Position numbers and translations under genes: made by a program. From Holdemania filiformis DSM 12042 (GTDB taxonomy: Bacteria > Bacillota_I > Bacilli_A > Erysipelotrichales > Erysipelotrichaceae), in NCBI RefSeq assembly GCF_000157995.1, contig NZ_GG657553.1, positions 286,995-350,994 on the forward strand: DNA of 64,000 nucleotides, written 5' to 3'. Position 1 is the stretch's first letter, and every line of letters begins with the position of its first letter. Under the pieces are notes generated by a model. The model was not told the origin of the DNA and did no database searches. It saw only the letters and a program-made list of their open reading frames with translations. This document shows positions 17,355 through 26,131 of the stretch, one piece after another.

Positions 17355-19382
17355 TTAATAGGCCAGCGTCGTGCCCCACTGTTCTTTATCCAGTCCGGAC
17401 CAGACGATCACATGTCCCATGCCCTGACGCTCGTTGACCAAAACCGCGTCGGACGGTCCCATATAATCCTCATGCGCGATCATCACGGTAAACTGATCGG
17501 CGCCCTTCTGGATCACCCAGCCTTCCGCAACCGATTTCGCAAACGGACGATCCTGCCGGCTGACCAGACTGACCGGAGCCGGTACGGCAAAGCACGGCGC
17601 TTTTTCCCCTTTCGGGTTGAGTGAGAAAATCGTTGTGATCGAAGTGAAACCCGCTTCGTTCAGCTCGGTTTCCAACATGACCGACGGCGTCGTCGTATTG
17701 TAATGCAGCGACAGCCGCGTTTCCGTCAGCCGGACTTCGGCCTGCTCCGCCAGCGTCAGCACTTCGCAGTCGCTGTTGTTCAGCGTCAGTCCCGCCGTCT
17801 GGCCTTTCAGCATAACCTGAGCGTCCGGCGAAAAATGCCAGCGCTGCACAATTTTATGTTTATCCTTCGGGTTGGCATAAATCTCGTCATGGACAAGAAT
17901 CAGATCTTCCCGCAGCCAGACCACCTTCCGGCTGAGCACCGCGCTGCCGGTTTCCAAATCCATGTAACCTAACGCCGCCCCCTGCGCCAGCCGGAAGCTG
18001 CCGGCTTCGCTCATCTGTGTGTTCAGCGACCAGGAACGCTTATGATATCCCCAGGAACGCTTGCACCGAATTGACGGTTGATCGTCCAGCTCGATGACAT
18101 TGTGCGCCTTCGGCCCTTTAAACTCATACCGTTCCGGCTTATCGACATACGTCAGCCGGCCGCTGTCGCGCACGATATCCTCGCCGCGGTAAAACAGATC
18201 GACATGCAGCTTGTCCTCATGGGCATGCCCGCCGCCATGGACGCCGTTGGTAAAATGCAGCCACGTTTGATCCGCGGAATCATCGCTGTGCCAGAAAATA
18301 TGTCCGCTGTCCGGGAAGATGACGCTGCGCTTACCGGACGGGAGGGACGGCATGGAAGCATACGCCGTCGCCGCTTCCGCGCCCAGATCAAACACACAGT
18401 CAAAATCAAACTCCCGATACCCGGCGGCTTTCCAGGCTGGATTGTTGAAGCTGACAGCTGCTTTGGTGATGATGTCGCGCACGTCGATATCGTCGCTGTC
18501 GCCCATCGCCATTTCGTTTCCATCCGGTTTGCGGTGTTCAACGCAGAAGTCGATCATTTTCGCCAGCCGCTCGTTGTACCCGGAAGGCAGGGCGATGCCG
18601 TTGCGGTCGGCCAGAATCTTCACTTCCAGGAAATCCTGCGCGACCTCGTTGTGATACATCGTCGATTGTTCCCAATGCACACCGTCCGGATACACCTGCC
18701 GCTGCAGCTGCAGATCCAGCCGGCGCAGCGCTTCCTTGCGCATTTCCTCACTGAACGGATGTTCCGGCATCAACAAGGCCGCCGTAAACAAACCGTGGTT
18801 TTCCAGCACGCCCCAGTTGGAAATGATCTTCGTGCTGTTCCAGACTTCCGCGATGAACTTTTCCTGTTCGAGGATCGATTCCTCAAACAGCGAACAGAAA
18901 CCGTCGGTCAGCGCCGGACTGTTGCGGAACAGACAGAAAGCCTTGATCCACAGGTTCATCCGGATTCCCGTTTCCAATGTCCGGCAGGCGTTGGCGCAGT
19001 CCGGATCGCGCAGGTTGATCTGGCAGATCCAGCTCTTGCATTGTTTGACGAACGCCTCGGCATATTTCTCATCCCCGGTCAGCACATACGCCTGTCCCAT
19101 CGTGATCCAGAAATGATGACGGTTAAACGCGAAGATCCATTCCGGGTCATCCGCCGGCTGATGCAGCCAGTTGATTTCCTTTTCAAACACGACTGGAATT
19201 TCCGTGTATTCCATATCCCAGCGCAGATCGAAACGGAAGCTCTGAGCGCAGGCTTCATCCGCCCTGGCGATGATCTTGTCGATCTGATCCTGCGCGCAAT
19301 GGGTTAAAACATAGTCCTTCACCGCCGCCACGTCATTGACAAAAAATTGTTTCTTCTGTGCAAAAAATTCGTTTTTCTTCAT
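17355..19382 (-). CDS. Heparinase II/III family polysaccharide lyase
   Basis: 675 residues: an N-terminal alpha/alpha-toroid (about 1-330) and a C-terminal beta-sandwich heparinase II/III domain. The hallmark HGGGHAHEDKLHVDLFY near residue 381 and DSGRLTY shortly after are present, along with the toroid segment SNWGVLENHGLFTAALL. No signal peptide, so it acts in the cytoplasm on imported oligosaccharides, as many Bacillota enzymes of this family do. The downstream step fits the GH88 hydrolase just upstream, from which it is separated by 10 nt. Substrate (glycosaminoglycan, alginate or other uronate polymer) cannot be fixed from sequence. Confidence 0.88.
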   Translation of the reverse strand: MKKNEFFAQKKQFFVNDVAAVKDYVLTHCAQDQIDKIIARADEACAQSFRFDLRWDMEYTEIPVVFEKEINWLHQPADDPEWIFAFNRHHFWITMGQAYVLTGDEKYAEAFVKQCKSWICQINLRDPDCANACRTLETGIRMNLWIKAFCLFRNSPALTDGFCSLFEESILEQEKFIAEVWNSTKIISNWGVLENHGLFTAALLMPEHPFSEEMRKEALRRLDLQLQRQVYPDGVHWEQSTMYHNEVAQDFLEVKILADRNGIALPSGYNERLAKMIDFCVEHRKPDGNEMAMGDSDDIDVRDIITKAAVSFNNPAWKAAGYREFDFDCVFDLGAEAATAYASMPSLPSGKRSVIFPDSGHIFWHSDDSADQTWLHFTNGVHGGGHAHEDKLHVDLFYRGEDIVRDSGRLTYVDKPERYEFKGPKAHNVIELDDQPSIRCKRSWGYHKRSWSLNTQMSEAGSFRLAQGAALGYMDLETGSAVLSRKVVWLREDLILVHDEIYANPKDKHKIVQRWHFSPDAQVMLKGQTAGLTLNNSDCEVLTLAEQAEVRLTETRLSLHYNTTTPSVMLETELNEAGFTSITTIFSLNPKGEKAPCFAVPAPVSLVSRQDRPFAKSVAEGWVIQKGADQFTVMIAHEDYMGPSDAVLVNERQGMGHVIVWSGLDKEQWGTTLAY

Positions 19383-19392
19383 GCTTTGCTCC

Positions 19393-20565
19393 TTACCAAT
19401 ACCGGTTCCAGTCCGTCACCATCCGAGTCAGGGCTTCCATATAATAGTAGTCGCCCCAGCTGCAGCACTCGTCAACACCCTTATTACGGCAGGTGTTGGT
19501 CGGTGTGTGGCGGTTATAGGTGCTGTGAAGCAGGATGCCGTTGGTCGAATCCCAATCCTTAACCTCATAGTTGTCGATCAGCGATTTCATCATCTGATAC
19601 GCAAGCTTCGTATAGTATTCCGCTTCTTCTTTGTCCAGCACCTTCGCGGCTTCCAGAAAGCCGCAGATCACGATCGCCGCCGAAGAGGAATCGCGCGGTT
19701 CGCTGCTGCCGTCAGTAAAATCAAAATCCCAGAACGGAACCAGATCCTTCGGCAGATGGCGCAGATAGTAATCGCTGATGTGGCGGAACAGTTCCAGGTA
19801 TTCCGGATCCTGCGTATATTGATAGCTCAGAATCGTACCGTAAACACCCCAGGCCTGCCCGCGTGCCCATGCGGAATTATCGCGGTTGCCCTGATGCGTG
19901 ACGCCCTTGAGCGGCAGTCCGGTTTCCGGATCGAAGAAATACGTGTGAATCGTCGAATAGTCCTCCCGCACGACGCACTTCATCGCGGTGCGGATATGCT
20001 TATGCGCGATATCCGCAAACTTCGGATCGCCGGTGACCTCGCTGGCCCAGTACAACAGCGGCAGGTTTAACAGACAGTCGATGATCAGCCGGTAGCTGTC
20101 CTTATCGCCCATCTCGCCCCAGGCCTGAATGAATTCGCCTTTTTCCTGGAAGCGGGTGATCAGCTTCTCCGCTGCCATGATCGCGGCTTTCTTCGCCGTT
20201 TCATCGCCAGTCAGCTTGTAGCCCGCGACGCAGGACAGGGAATACAGGAAACCCAGGTCATGATGATCAACGCTGAATTCCTCACGGATCCGTTTGTAGA
20301 AGTCCTCCACCTGAATCAGTGCGGCATATTTGAAGATATTCTTTTTCGTGTGTTCATAGGCCAGCCAGATTTCACCGGTCCAGAAGCCGTTGGTCCAGTC
20401 CTTGTTGATGATCGGCTGATAGAATAAATCGGTGCTGCTGGCAGCCTGGTATTGATACGTGAACGCCGGCAGATTTTTTTCTACCTGGGCGCAGGCACGG
20501 TCCAGCGCAGCGGTGATTTCTGCTTTTGTCGCTTGGGGTTTATCTAAAAATTGGATACGGTCCAT
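19393..20565 (-). CDS. Unsaturated glucuronyl hydrolase (GH88)
   Basis: 390 residues from the ATG at 20565, which has AGAGAGG upstream; a longer frame exists without a ribosome site. GH88 enzymes hydrate the 4,5-unsaturated uronic acid left by lyases. The two catalytic aspartates are in SVDHHDLGFLYS (near 102) and NRDNSAWARGQAW (near 227), and the alpha/alpha-barrel repeats (TGDETAKKAA, TGDPKFADIA) are clear. It is the first gene of a two-gene operon with the heparinase-family lyase, divergent from an AraC regulator. Confidence 0.92.
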   Translation of the reverse strand: MDRIQFLDKPQATKAEITAALDRACAQVEKNLPAFTYQYQAASSTDLFYQPIINKDWTNGFWTGEIWLAYEHTKKNIFKYAALIQVEDFYKRIREEFSVDHHDLGFLYSLSCVAGYKLTGDETAKKAAIMAAEKLITRFQEKGEFIQAWGEMGDKDSYRLIIDCLLNLPLLYWASEVTGDPKFADIAHKHIRTAMKCVVREDYSTIHTYFFDPETGLPLKGVTHQGNRDNSAWARGQAWGVYGTILSYQYTQDPEYLELFRHISDYYLRHLPKDLVPFWDFDFTDGSSEPRDSSSAAIVICGFLEAAKVLDKEEAEYYTKLAYQMMKSLIDNYEVKDWDSTNGILLHSTYNRHTPTNTCRNKGVDECCSWGDYYYMEALTRMVTDWNRYW

Positions 20566-20598
20566 GATGGAAAACCTCTCTTTCTTCTCTGTCTTGAG

Positions 20599-20625
20599 TT
20601 TATCATCATTTTTCGCTATGATAAA
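20599..20625. promoter_or_regulatory. Candidate operator in the GH88/araC divergent promoter
   Basis: Perfect 8-bp inverted repeat TTTATCAT/ATGATAAA with an 11-bp spacer lies in the 109-bp divergent region. A TATAAA box for the AraC gene is at about 20649. Likely regulator: the AraC protein itself (inference). Confidence 0.45.
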
Positions 20626-20674
20626 TAGGAAGGTTAAGGTTTTTTTGTATAAATTAAAGAAAGAAGGAAGGGAA

Positions 20675-21472
20675 ATGCAGGATTTCAACGTGACGTTCCG
20701 CTATGCGATTCAGCGGGAATGTACTTTAGAATGGCGGGTGAAACAGGATCGCATCGATTACAACAATCTAGTGTTCATATTAAAGGGAAAAGCGCTGTAT
20801 AAAATTGACGGAAACGAACAGATTTTAACCGAAAATCAGGTACTTTTGATTCCGGCAGGCAGTCTGCGGGAAGCCGAACGGCTTGCGGAGGAACCGCTGA
20901 CGCTGCAATCCTTTGATTTTTTCAGCGATCAGCCGCTGCCGGCCTTGCCTCGGCCGGTTCTGACCTTGGATTCGCTTGATTTCTATCTTCCGTTATTTCA
21001 GGATTTTAACCGGCACTGGCTGACAGAAAAGCCGTTGTCCCGGCTGCATTGCAAAGCGTTGTTCTATCAGATTCTGGACGAGCTGTATCAGTCAGCCTGG
21101 GCAATGCAGGAAAATCCGCATGTCCGACAAATGAAAAGCTACATCGAATCGCACCTGACGCAGAATATCACCATGGAGGATCTCGCTTGGGTCAGCGGCT
21201 TAAACGTCGTGTACTGCGGCGCGTTGTTCAAGCAGGAAACGGGGGTTACCGCTTTGCGATACTGGCGCACACTCCAAATCCGCAAAGCCGCTCAGCTGCT
21301 GAGCGAACCGGATATTTCTGTCAGTGAAGCCGCATGGCAGTCAGGCTTTGACGATCTGTTTTATTTCTCCAAATTATTTAAGGAAATCCAGGGAGTATCA
21401 CCCAAGGTCTATCAGCGGCGGCATGCAGGCAGTGTTAAACTCAAAGAAAATTATCAAAGTAACCACGGATAG
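20675..21472 (+). CDS. AraC-family transcriptional regulator of the uronate locus
   Basis: 265 residues from the ATG at 20675 (GAAGGAAGGG upstream); a longer frame running back into GH88 is not needed. N-terminal cupin-like sensing domain (about 1-150) with NNLVFILKGKALYKIDGNEQ. C-terminal double HTH (about 160-258): NITMEDLAWVSGLNVVYCG and DISVSEAAWQSGFDDLFYFS, ending FKEIQGVSPKVYQRR. Probably senses an unsaturated uronate sugar and activates the divergent GH88-lyase operon; this is inferred from position. Confidence 0.88.
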   Translation: MQDFNVTFRYAIQRECTLEWRVKQDRIDYNNLVFILKGKALYKIDGNEQILTENQVLLIPAGSLREAERLAEEPLTLQSFDFFSDQPLPALPRPVLTLDSLDFYLPLFQDFNRHWLTEKPLSRLHCKALFYQILDELYQSAWAMQENPHVRQMKSYIESHLTQNITMEDLAWVSGLNVVYCGALFKQETGVTALRYWRTLQIRKAAQLLSEPDISVSEAAWQSGFDDLFYFSKLFKEIQGVSPKVYQRRHAGSVKLKENYQSNHG

Positions 21473-21570
21473 CGTTGATCATGCATGACTGCAAAACTGG
21501 TCTATACTTTTCCTCATCAGAAACCAGAAAGAAATTCCTTAATCCGCTATTGAACATAATAGTGAATAAA

Positions 21571-21624
21571 AGAAAAGCGAATTGTTTCAAGCTTTAAATT
21601 TTGCTTGAAACAACTCGCTTTTTG
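21571..21624 (+). terminator. Strong bidirectional terminator
   Basis: AAAAGCGA (21573-21580) with TCGCTTTT (21615-21622), plus an inner GTTTCAAGC/GCTTGAAAC stem. T-run on either side; serves araC and the converging flavoprotein. Confidence 0.85.
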
Positions 21625-21721
21625 TTAATCCACATTCATACAAGAACTGATTGATTTGCTTCCCATGTATATAGTTTATCTCTTTTTGATATTTACAAGA
21701 TCGGCAAAGCGAACACGCAGT

Positions 21722-23185
21722 TTATTGAGCAGCATACGCGGCGGCAGATTCTCCGGCGACTTTTCCGGTTACCGCAGCATGCGCGTTGGCGTCGCCGCAG
21801 ACATAACCGTAAGCCCGATAGCCGCCAGTCGCTTCCCCGGCACTGTATAAACCCTCGATCACGGTGCCGTCTTCTTTTAAGACCCGGCATTGATCGTCCA
21901 GCGTCAATCCGCCAAAGGTCATGACACCTCCGGCTGCTACCTTAACGCAGTAGAATGGCGCGGTGGTCAAAGGCTGGGTAAAGATGGTTCGGCCAAACTC
22001 ATCTTTTCCGCTTTCAACAGCCGCGTTATATTGCTCGATTGTCGCTTTGAGGGTATCCGCAGGCAAACCTACTTTTTCAGCGAGTTCTTCCACGGTGTCC
22101 GCCTGTTCCACAATCCCCATATTCTGATAAACAGAAACCTTGTAAACATTATCAGCGACATTTTGATCAAAAATCTCAAAAACAAACGGTTCCTGCGTCT
22201 CGACCACACTTTTTGACGTGTCGAACGGATCACCGGTCTCATTGCAGAAGCGGCTCCCTGTTGAATCCGTCAGGATCGCTCCGCCGGAAAGCACCATCGC
22301 TGTGATCAGCATATTCTTACTCACCTCAACCGTCGGCGAGCCATAGGCCGCTTTATCCATATCCGTTAATTTCGCTCCCAGTTTTGCGGCTTCCTCAATC
22401 ATCTCACCTGTCGTTCCCGGACTTCCAGCATAGGTCATTTTCGCATACTCGTCGCCCCAATATTTAGAAAGCATTTCCGGACTGCCGCCGAAACCGCCGC
22501 TGGCAATGATTACAGCCTTGGCCGTATATTCGACCGGTTGTCCGTTCTGACTGGCGATCACACCGGTCACCCGTCCTTGATCGTCGGTCACGAACGATTG
22601 AACCGGCATTTCATATTGAATCGTCACGCCCTTCTGGACAGCGGCATCCTTCAGTCCGGAAACCAGCTCGTTCGCGTCCGGCATGGATTGATGCGCCCGA
22701 TAGGCCGTACTGCCGACACCCTGCGTCACCTTGTCTGAGAATTCGACACCGTTATCGACCAGCCAGTCCAGCGTTTCGCCGGACAGCGCGCTGACCAGTT
22801 CCCGCTGAACAGGATCGCGGTCCGCACTGGCACCCTGCGCCATATCCTGCGCGTATTATTCCGGGGAATCTTCAATTCCCGCCTGCGCCTGCTGCCGGGT
22901 TCCGGCGGCCTGAAGAATTCCGGTCGACAGAATGCAGTTGCCTCCGGCATAGGCCATCTTTTCCAGCAGGATTACCTCCGCGCCTTGTTCCGCTGCCCGC
23001 ACGGAAGCGGACAAACCGGATAAGCCCGCACCGATGACGATCACATCGCCTTCAGTTTTGATCTGGGATTCCGCTGTCGGAACAGCGGTGGATGCGGATG
23101 GATTCTGCGGCGCTGCGGAACAGCCGGCCGCGGTGGCCAGCATCGTGCTGAGCAGAAGCAGGAAGCTTTTCTTTTTTAATGCCAT
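21722..23185 (-). pseudogene. Secreted FAD-dependent fumarate-reductase-like protein interrupted by an in-frame stop
   Basis: One continuous frame from the ATG at 23185 (GGGAGG upstream) to 21722 is broken only by TAA at codon 110 (22856-22858), in SPE-stop-YAQDM. The first part has a lipoprotein signal (LLLLSTMLATAAGC) and a FAD Rossmann motif (VIVIGAGLSGLSA). The second has the FAD_binding_2 body and the C-terminal GLYSAGEATGG. No FMN_bind domain. CAA to TAA is the simplest explanation (glutamine lost). It may be a recent nonsense mutation, a sequencing error, or readthrough. Sits behind a MerR-type promoter. Confidence 0.8.
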
Positions 23186-23230
23186 AACACTTTCCTCCCT
23201 TCGATACTTAACTTGTGTATCGTTGGACAA

Positions 23231-23261
23231 AGTATAAGCGTTATATAAGGTTGAAGGTCAA
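23231..23261 (-). promoter_or_regulatory. MerR-type promoter of the flavoprotein
   Basis: TTGACC (23256-23261) and TATACT (23231-23236) are 19 bp apart, the over-long spacer typical of MerR-activated promoters, with an AT-rich dyad-like TTATATAA in the spacer. A direct repeat TGACCTTCA overlaps the -35. The MerR gene ends 11 bp upstream. Confidence 0.6.
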
Positions 23262-23271
23262 GCGCTGAAGG

Positions 23272-24126
23272 TCAGAGAATTTCCCGATCTTTGATCGGCA
23301 GCCACACGTCATAGTAGTGAATTATGGTATTATCCTTCCCCATTACCCGCGCGATACTGCGGCCAAGAATGTCCCCGGCCAACGCGAACGCGTGTTTTTC
23401 AAGATAGCTGAGAGCGGGTTGAAGGTTTTCATAGCGCAGGAACACTTCGTTATGCGTACAGAATACCATCCGGACGCACGGCACGGCGGGGTAGTAGACG
23501 CTGTCCTGCTTGTCCAGCTCCAGCGCCTCGGCCAGCGGTGCTTCCATCGCGAATCCCCAATGCAGCGCATGCTCCGGATCCCCGGCTGAAAACAGGAAGG
23601 ACAGATCCGCTGCCGGCATCCAGTCAGTCCAGTTAGCCCGCGCGGTGACGGCTGCTTTCTGTGCCCGAAATTGATCCTCGATCTGATGATCCATCCGCCA
23701 GAGAGCTGGCCGCATACCCAGCGTAATTTGATTCAGCTCGGTTTCCAGACTTTCGATCAACGTGATTTTCCGCTGGAATCCCTGCAGCAGAAGCTGTTGC
23801 CGCTCGATCCGTTTTTGTTCAGCCTGTTCCAGCTGACGGAAACCGGCGCAGTATTCCTCCAGATCCACGTCGTTCAACAACCGGACCGAGTCCTGCAGCG
23901 AGGCCCCGACGTTCTTCAGTTCCTTCATCTTGATCAGGTAGTTGCCATCCACCACGGTATACTTTCGGTATTGATTATCTTCGTCGCGATGGGGAACAAC
24001 AGCGCCCTGGCTGTCATAGAATCGGATCGTCGGCGCACTCATCGACAACAGACCCGCCATTTCCCCTACGGTATACTGGTGAAAATTCCGTGTTTTTTCC
24101 TGGTCGGCATTGATTCTATTTTTCAT
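23272..24126 (-). CDS. MerR-family regulator with effector-binding domain
   Basis: 284 residues from the ATG at 24126, whose AGGAGAAGG lies inside the first codons of a longer frame. N-terminal MerR winged helix: YTVGEMAGLLSMSAPTIRFYDSQGAV, then a coiled-coil dimer helix (about 85-130). The C-terminal half resembles the GyrI-like effector domains of BltR/BmrR (VRMVFCTHNEVFLRYENLQ). It is immediately upstream of a promoter with a 19-bp spacer, which it likely distorts to activate the flavoprotein. Confidence 0.85.
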   Translation of the reverse strand: MKNRINADQEKTRNFHQYTVGEMAGLLSMSAPTIRFYDSQGAVVPHRDEDNQYRKYTVVDGNYLIKMKELKNVGASLQDSVRLLNDVDLEEYCAGFRQLEQAEQKRIERQQLLLQGFQRKITLIESLETELNQITLGMRPALWRMDHQIEDQFRAQKAAVTARANWTDWMPAADLSFLFSAGDPEHALHWGFAMEAPLAEALELDKQDSVYYPAVPCVRMVFCTHNEVFLRYENLQPALSYLEKHAFALAGDILGRSIARVMGKDNTIIHYYDVWLPIKDREIL

Positions 24127-24137
24127 CGTCCTTCTCC

Positions 24138-24485
24138 TCATCGGTTCCCCGTTATTCCCTGGGTGGGAACCGGATCGGCGTCTTCCTTGAGCGCTTCAAT
24201 ATAAAAGCTGACCGGCCGGAAACCGTCATTGCAGGAGATCATCGCAGAGCGGGGATTTTTCATCCAGCCTTCGTAAAGATTTTCCCCGCCGTGCGCCAGC
24301 GTCATTACGAACGCTGAGAGGCTTGACCAAGCGCTATCACATAAGCCCTCCGGCTTTTCCCAGCCGTTGGCGATGAAGACCTGGCCTTCCCGCAGATCGC
24401 AGGCATGGAGCATCGGATTTTCATAGCGTTCCATCAAGTCGGTATGTTCTATCACTTTCATCACGGTAATTCTGCATTTCTTCAT
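24138..24485 (-). CDS. TIGR04076-family protein
   Basis: 115 residues. The family pattern is clear: N-terminal MKKCRITVMKV, GQVFIANGWEKPEGLCDSAW in the middle and ISCNDGFRPVSFYIEAL at the end. Two conserved cysteines (in HACDL and ISCNDG) may bind metal or be redox active; the family function is unknown. Starts 11 nt upstream of merR, so the two are probably co-transcribed. Confidence 0.75.
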   Translation of the reverse strand: MKKCRITVMKVIEHTDLMERYENPMLHACDLREGQVFIANGWEKPEGLCDSAWSSLSAFVMTLAHGGENLYEGWMKNPRSAMISCNDGFRPVSFYIEALKEDADPVPTQGITGNR

Positions 24486-24872
24486 CGTTTATCCCTGCCT
24501 TTGTCTTTCTCATTGTAGCATATTCATCCTTGCGGATTCATGAGATTCTGCGTTTTGGCTTCATCAAAAGGAAGCAACTTTCATTTCGGTTTCTGTCGCG
24601 ATTCTTTTGTTTTCCAGTTCTTGATGTTTACGAAATGAATCGGACAAAAATAAAAAAACCCTTGTCTGAATGGCAAGCGTCTATTTCAATCATACAAAAT
24701 TCTAAAAATCTGGATCCGCAGGCCGTCTTTGTCCTACCCTGCGGATTTATTGACTGATGCGACAAAATCTCTGCCGGGTTCGCTTTGATTTTAAAGCGAT
24801 TATTTCACGGTCTTCGTTCTTCGCCGGCAATCATCAGAAATGAAACTGAACGCTCAAGACCCGCGCTTTCCT
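24486..24872. other. Intergenic stretch of about 390 bp
   Basis: No convincing gene. A 75-codon plus-strand frame (24530-24757) has no ribosome site or recognisable content. One hairpin is present, ATCCGCAG (24714-24721) with CTGCGGAT (24739-24746), followed by TTATTG, possibly the terminator of the small XRE pair or a remnant. Confidence 0.35.
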
Positions 24873-25139
24873 TTATTCCGGCTTTTGATACTGATTGCGG
24901 ATCTCGTTGATTTCATCAATATCGTCGAAGCATTGAGAATCGAAGAACTCTTTGAGCGAAAGATTCAGCGCCAGGCAGATACTATAAATCGTCGGCATAT
25001 ACAACGTTTCCTGATCCTTTGACATAAAGCTGGAAATCGTGCTGTTGCCGCAGGCCTTCTGACTCAGCCCGCTTGGATTCATGTGATATTCCCCGCATAA
25101 CTCTTTAATTCTGATTCGTAATGCTTCACTAAATTTCAT
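24873..25139 (-). CDS. Small XRE-type HTH protein A
   Basis: 88 residues, nearly all HTH: RIKELCGEYHMNPSGLSQKA and STISSFMSKDQETLYMPTIY followed by CLALNLSLKEFFDS. Acts presumably as a DNA-binding repressor dimer. It lies 2 nt after a second XRE gene with a similar ending (SLKEFFDSQCFDDI against SFSQFFDSELFDNL), so the two are diverged tandem copies. Confidence 0.75.
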   Translation of the reverse strand: MKFSEALRIRIKELCGEYHMNPSGLSQKACGNSTISSFMSKDQETLYMPTIYSICLALNLSLKEFFDSQCFDDIDEINEIRNQYQKPE

Positions 25140-25141
25140 CG

Positions 25142-25381
25142 TTATAGTCCATCCTCTAAATTATCGAATAACTCACTGTCGAAGAACTGACTAAACGACA
25201 TATCGAACGCGCCTAAAATCTTACAACAAGTATGAAGCGTCAGATACTTATCCGGCTCCCGCTTATAATTGTAAAATGTATTCTTGCTGACACCGCTCAC
25301 CTTGGCCAGCTCATAATATGTCCAGCCCCGTTGCGCGCGAAGTTCATCGATTCTCTTAAGCGTTGCCTCGTTCAATTTCAT
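25142..25381 (-). CDS. Small XRE-type HTH protein B
   Basis: 79 residues. HTH helices TYYELAKVSGVSKNTFYNYK and LTLHTCCKILGAFDMSFSQF fill the protein. Likely a repressor that pairs with or replaces the neighbouring copy A. It faces away from a third XRE gene (25490), leaving a 108-bp divergent region. Confidence 0.75.
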   Translation of the reverse strand: MKLNEATLKRIDELRAQRGWTYYELAKVSGVSKNTFYNYKREPDKYLTLHTCCKILGAFDMSFSQFFDSELFDNLEDGL

Positions 25382-25489
25382 GCCATCGCTACCTTTGCAT
25401 CCACCCTGAATTAGTCAATAACTTCCAATTCCTGCTTTTATTATAACTAGCCGCATGATAAAATTGGTTTGGAGGTTATGTGCTAACTT

Positions 25490-25726
25490 ATGGAAAACAA
25501 AGAGTTCCCGGATGTCGGTTCCGCTGTGCGCCAAATCCGGATTGACAAAGGCATGACAATCGAAGCCCTTTCCCGTATTACTAAAATTAGAATTGAAGAG
25601 TTGAACAGCCTGGAACAAGGCGGAAACTGCCCGGTTCCTGATTATTTCATGATCTTAACCGCATTGGGTTACGATTGGGATCAGATCGTCGACTTCCTGC
25701 AGCACGGCCAGACCCCGCTGACATAA
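25490..25726 (+). CDS. Small XRE-type HTH protein C
   Basis: 78 residues: VRQIRIDKGMTIEALSRI, KIRIEELNSLEQGG, MILTALGYDWDQIVDFL. Cro/C1 fold without extra domain. Ribosome site GGAGGT 11 nt upstream. Part of a cluster of four HTH genes at 24.9-27.3 kb. No phage structural genes are near, so phage origin is only a guess. Confidence 0.7.
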   Translation: MENKEFPDVGSAVRQIRIDKGMTIEALSRITKIRIEELNSLEQGGNCPVPDYFMILTALGYDWDQIVDFLQHGQTPLT

Positions 25727-25770
25727 AATCACAGCCCCGGATGCCGTCCGTTCCTCTGTCTGTATCCAAA

Positions 25771-25801
25771 AGAAAGTAAAAGAAAAGAGGATGACCCTCT
25801 T
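25771..25801 (-). terminator. Terminator of the short-peptide unit
   Basis: AAGAGG (25785-25790) with CCTCTT (25796-25801), loop of 5, followed on the minus strand by TTCTTTTACTTTC. Closes a transcript of about 240 nt that starts near 26015. Confidence 0.6.
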
Positions 25802-25811
25802 CTCCTCTTCC

Positions 25812-25889
25812 TCACTTACTATCCCGGAATTGAATATCTGTTTCGTTTTCCAATCCCAGCGAGCGTTTAAGGAAGCGAAGTGAAATCAT
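25812..25889 (-). CDS. Possible second short ORF in the peptide transcript (25 codons)
   Basis: ATG at 25889, stop TGA at 25812. The product would be polar (MISLRFLKRS ... FRDSK). It starts 18 nt after the stop of the 24-residue ORF and ends 10 nt before the terminator. The AGG before the ATG is too close to be a good ribosome site, so this ORF may be fortuitous. Confidence 0.2.
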   Translation of the reverse strand: MISLRFLKRSLGLENETDIQFRDSK

Positions 25890-25907
25890 CCTGCTTCTGT
25901 TGTTGGC

Positions 25908-25982
25908 TTAGATCCCTAAGAACTGGTAAAAATCAAATAACGGAAAAGTACCTGATAAAACAGATAAGTAAATTGACTTCAT
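25908..25982 (-). CDS. Short hydrophobic peptide, 24 residues, candidate signalling peptide
   Basis: ATG at 25982 and TAA at 25908. The peptide begins MKSIYLSVLS and ends FDFYQFLGI: one Lys after Met, then mainly hydrophobic. AGAGAGGAG lies 8 nt before the ATG, and a near-consensus promoter (TTGTTT-17-TATAAT) drives it. It is divergent from an HTH+TPR regulator, the arrangement of Rgg-SHP and related pairs in streptococci. Short, independently transcribed and terminated, so a true gene is plausible. Its role as a pheromone is an inference; a leader peptide or toxin are alternatives. Confidence 0.5.
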   Translation of the reverse strand: MKSIYLSVLSGTFPLFDFYQFLGI

Positions 25983-26003
25983 GGTTGATTACTCCTCTCT
26001 TTT

Positions 26004-26013
26004 CAAGTACTTG
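26004..26013. promoter_or_regulatory. Palindrome at the peptide transcription start
   Basis: CAAGTACTTG, perfect 10-bp palindrome, lies 9 bp downstream of the TATAAT, at the expected start point. Candidate operator for the divergent HTH+TPR regulator. Confidence 0.4.
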
Positions 26014-26021
26014 ATACAAAA

Positions 26022-26050
26022 ATTATATTATCCGAACTCAGATTAAACAA
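26022..26050 (-). promoter_or_regulatory. Promoter of the short-peptide unit
   Basis: Minus-strand TTGTTT (26045-26050), exact 17-bp spacer, perfect TATAAT (26022-26027). One of the best matches in the window. Confidence 0.7.
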
Positions 26051-26131
26051 GGAAACCCGCTTAATAAAGATGGTTTAAAACACGGCGCTTCCCTGTGTCG
26101 TTTTTATAGAATTTACAGTAAAGGAGAGCGA

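Noticed and set aside
18078..19307. Long plus-strand frame (409 codons) opposite the heparinase-family gene
   Set aside because: It is the reverse-strand shadow of a clear 675-residue enzyme; its translation is low-complexity in H, R, V and D with no motif and no ribosome site.
19336..20070. Plus-strand frame of 244 codons opposite the GH88 gene
   Set aside because: Spans two genes on the other strand and has no features of a real protein.
24530..24757. 75-codon plus-strand frame in an intergenic gap
   Set aside because: No ribosome-binding site, no recognisable composition, and ends in a hairpin.
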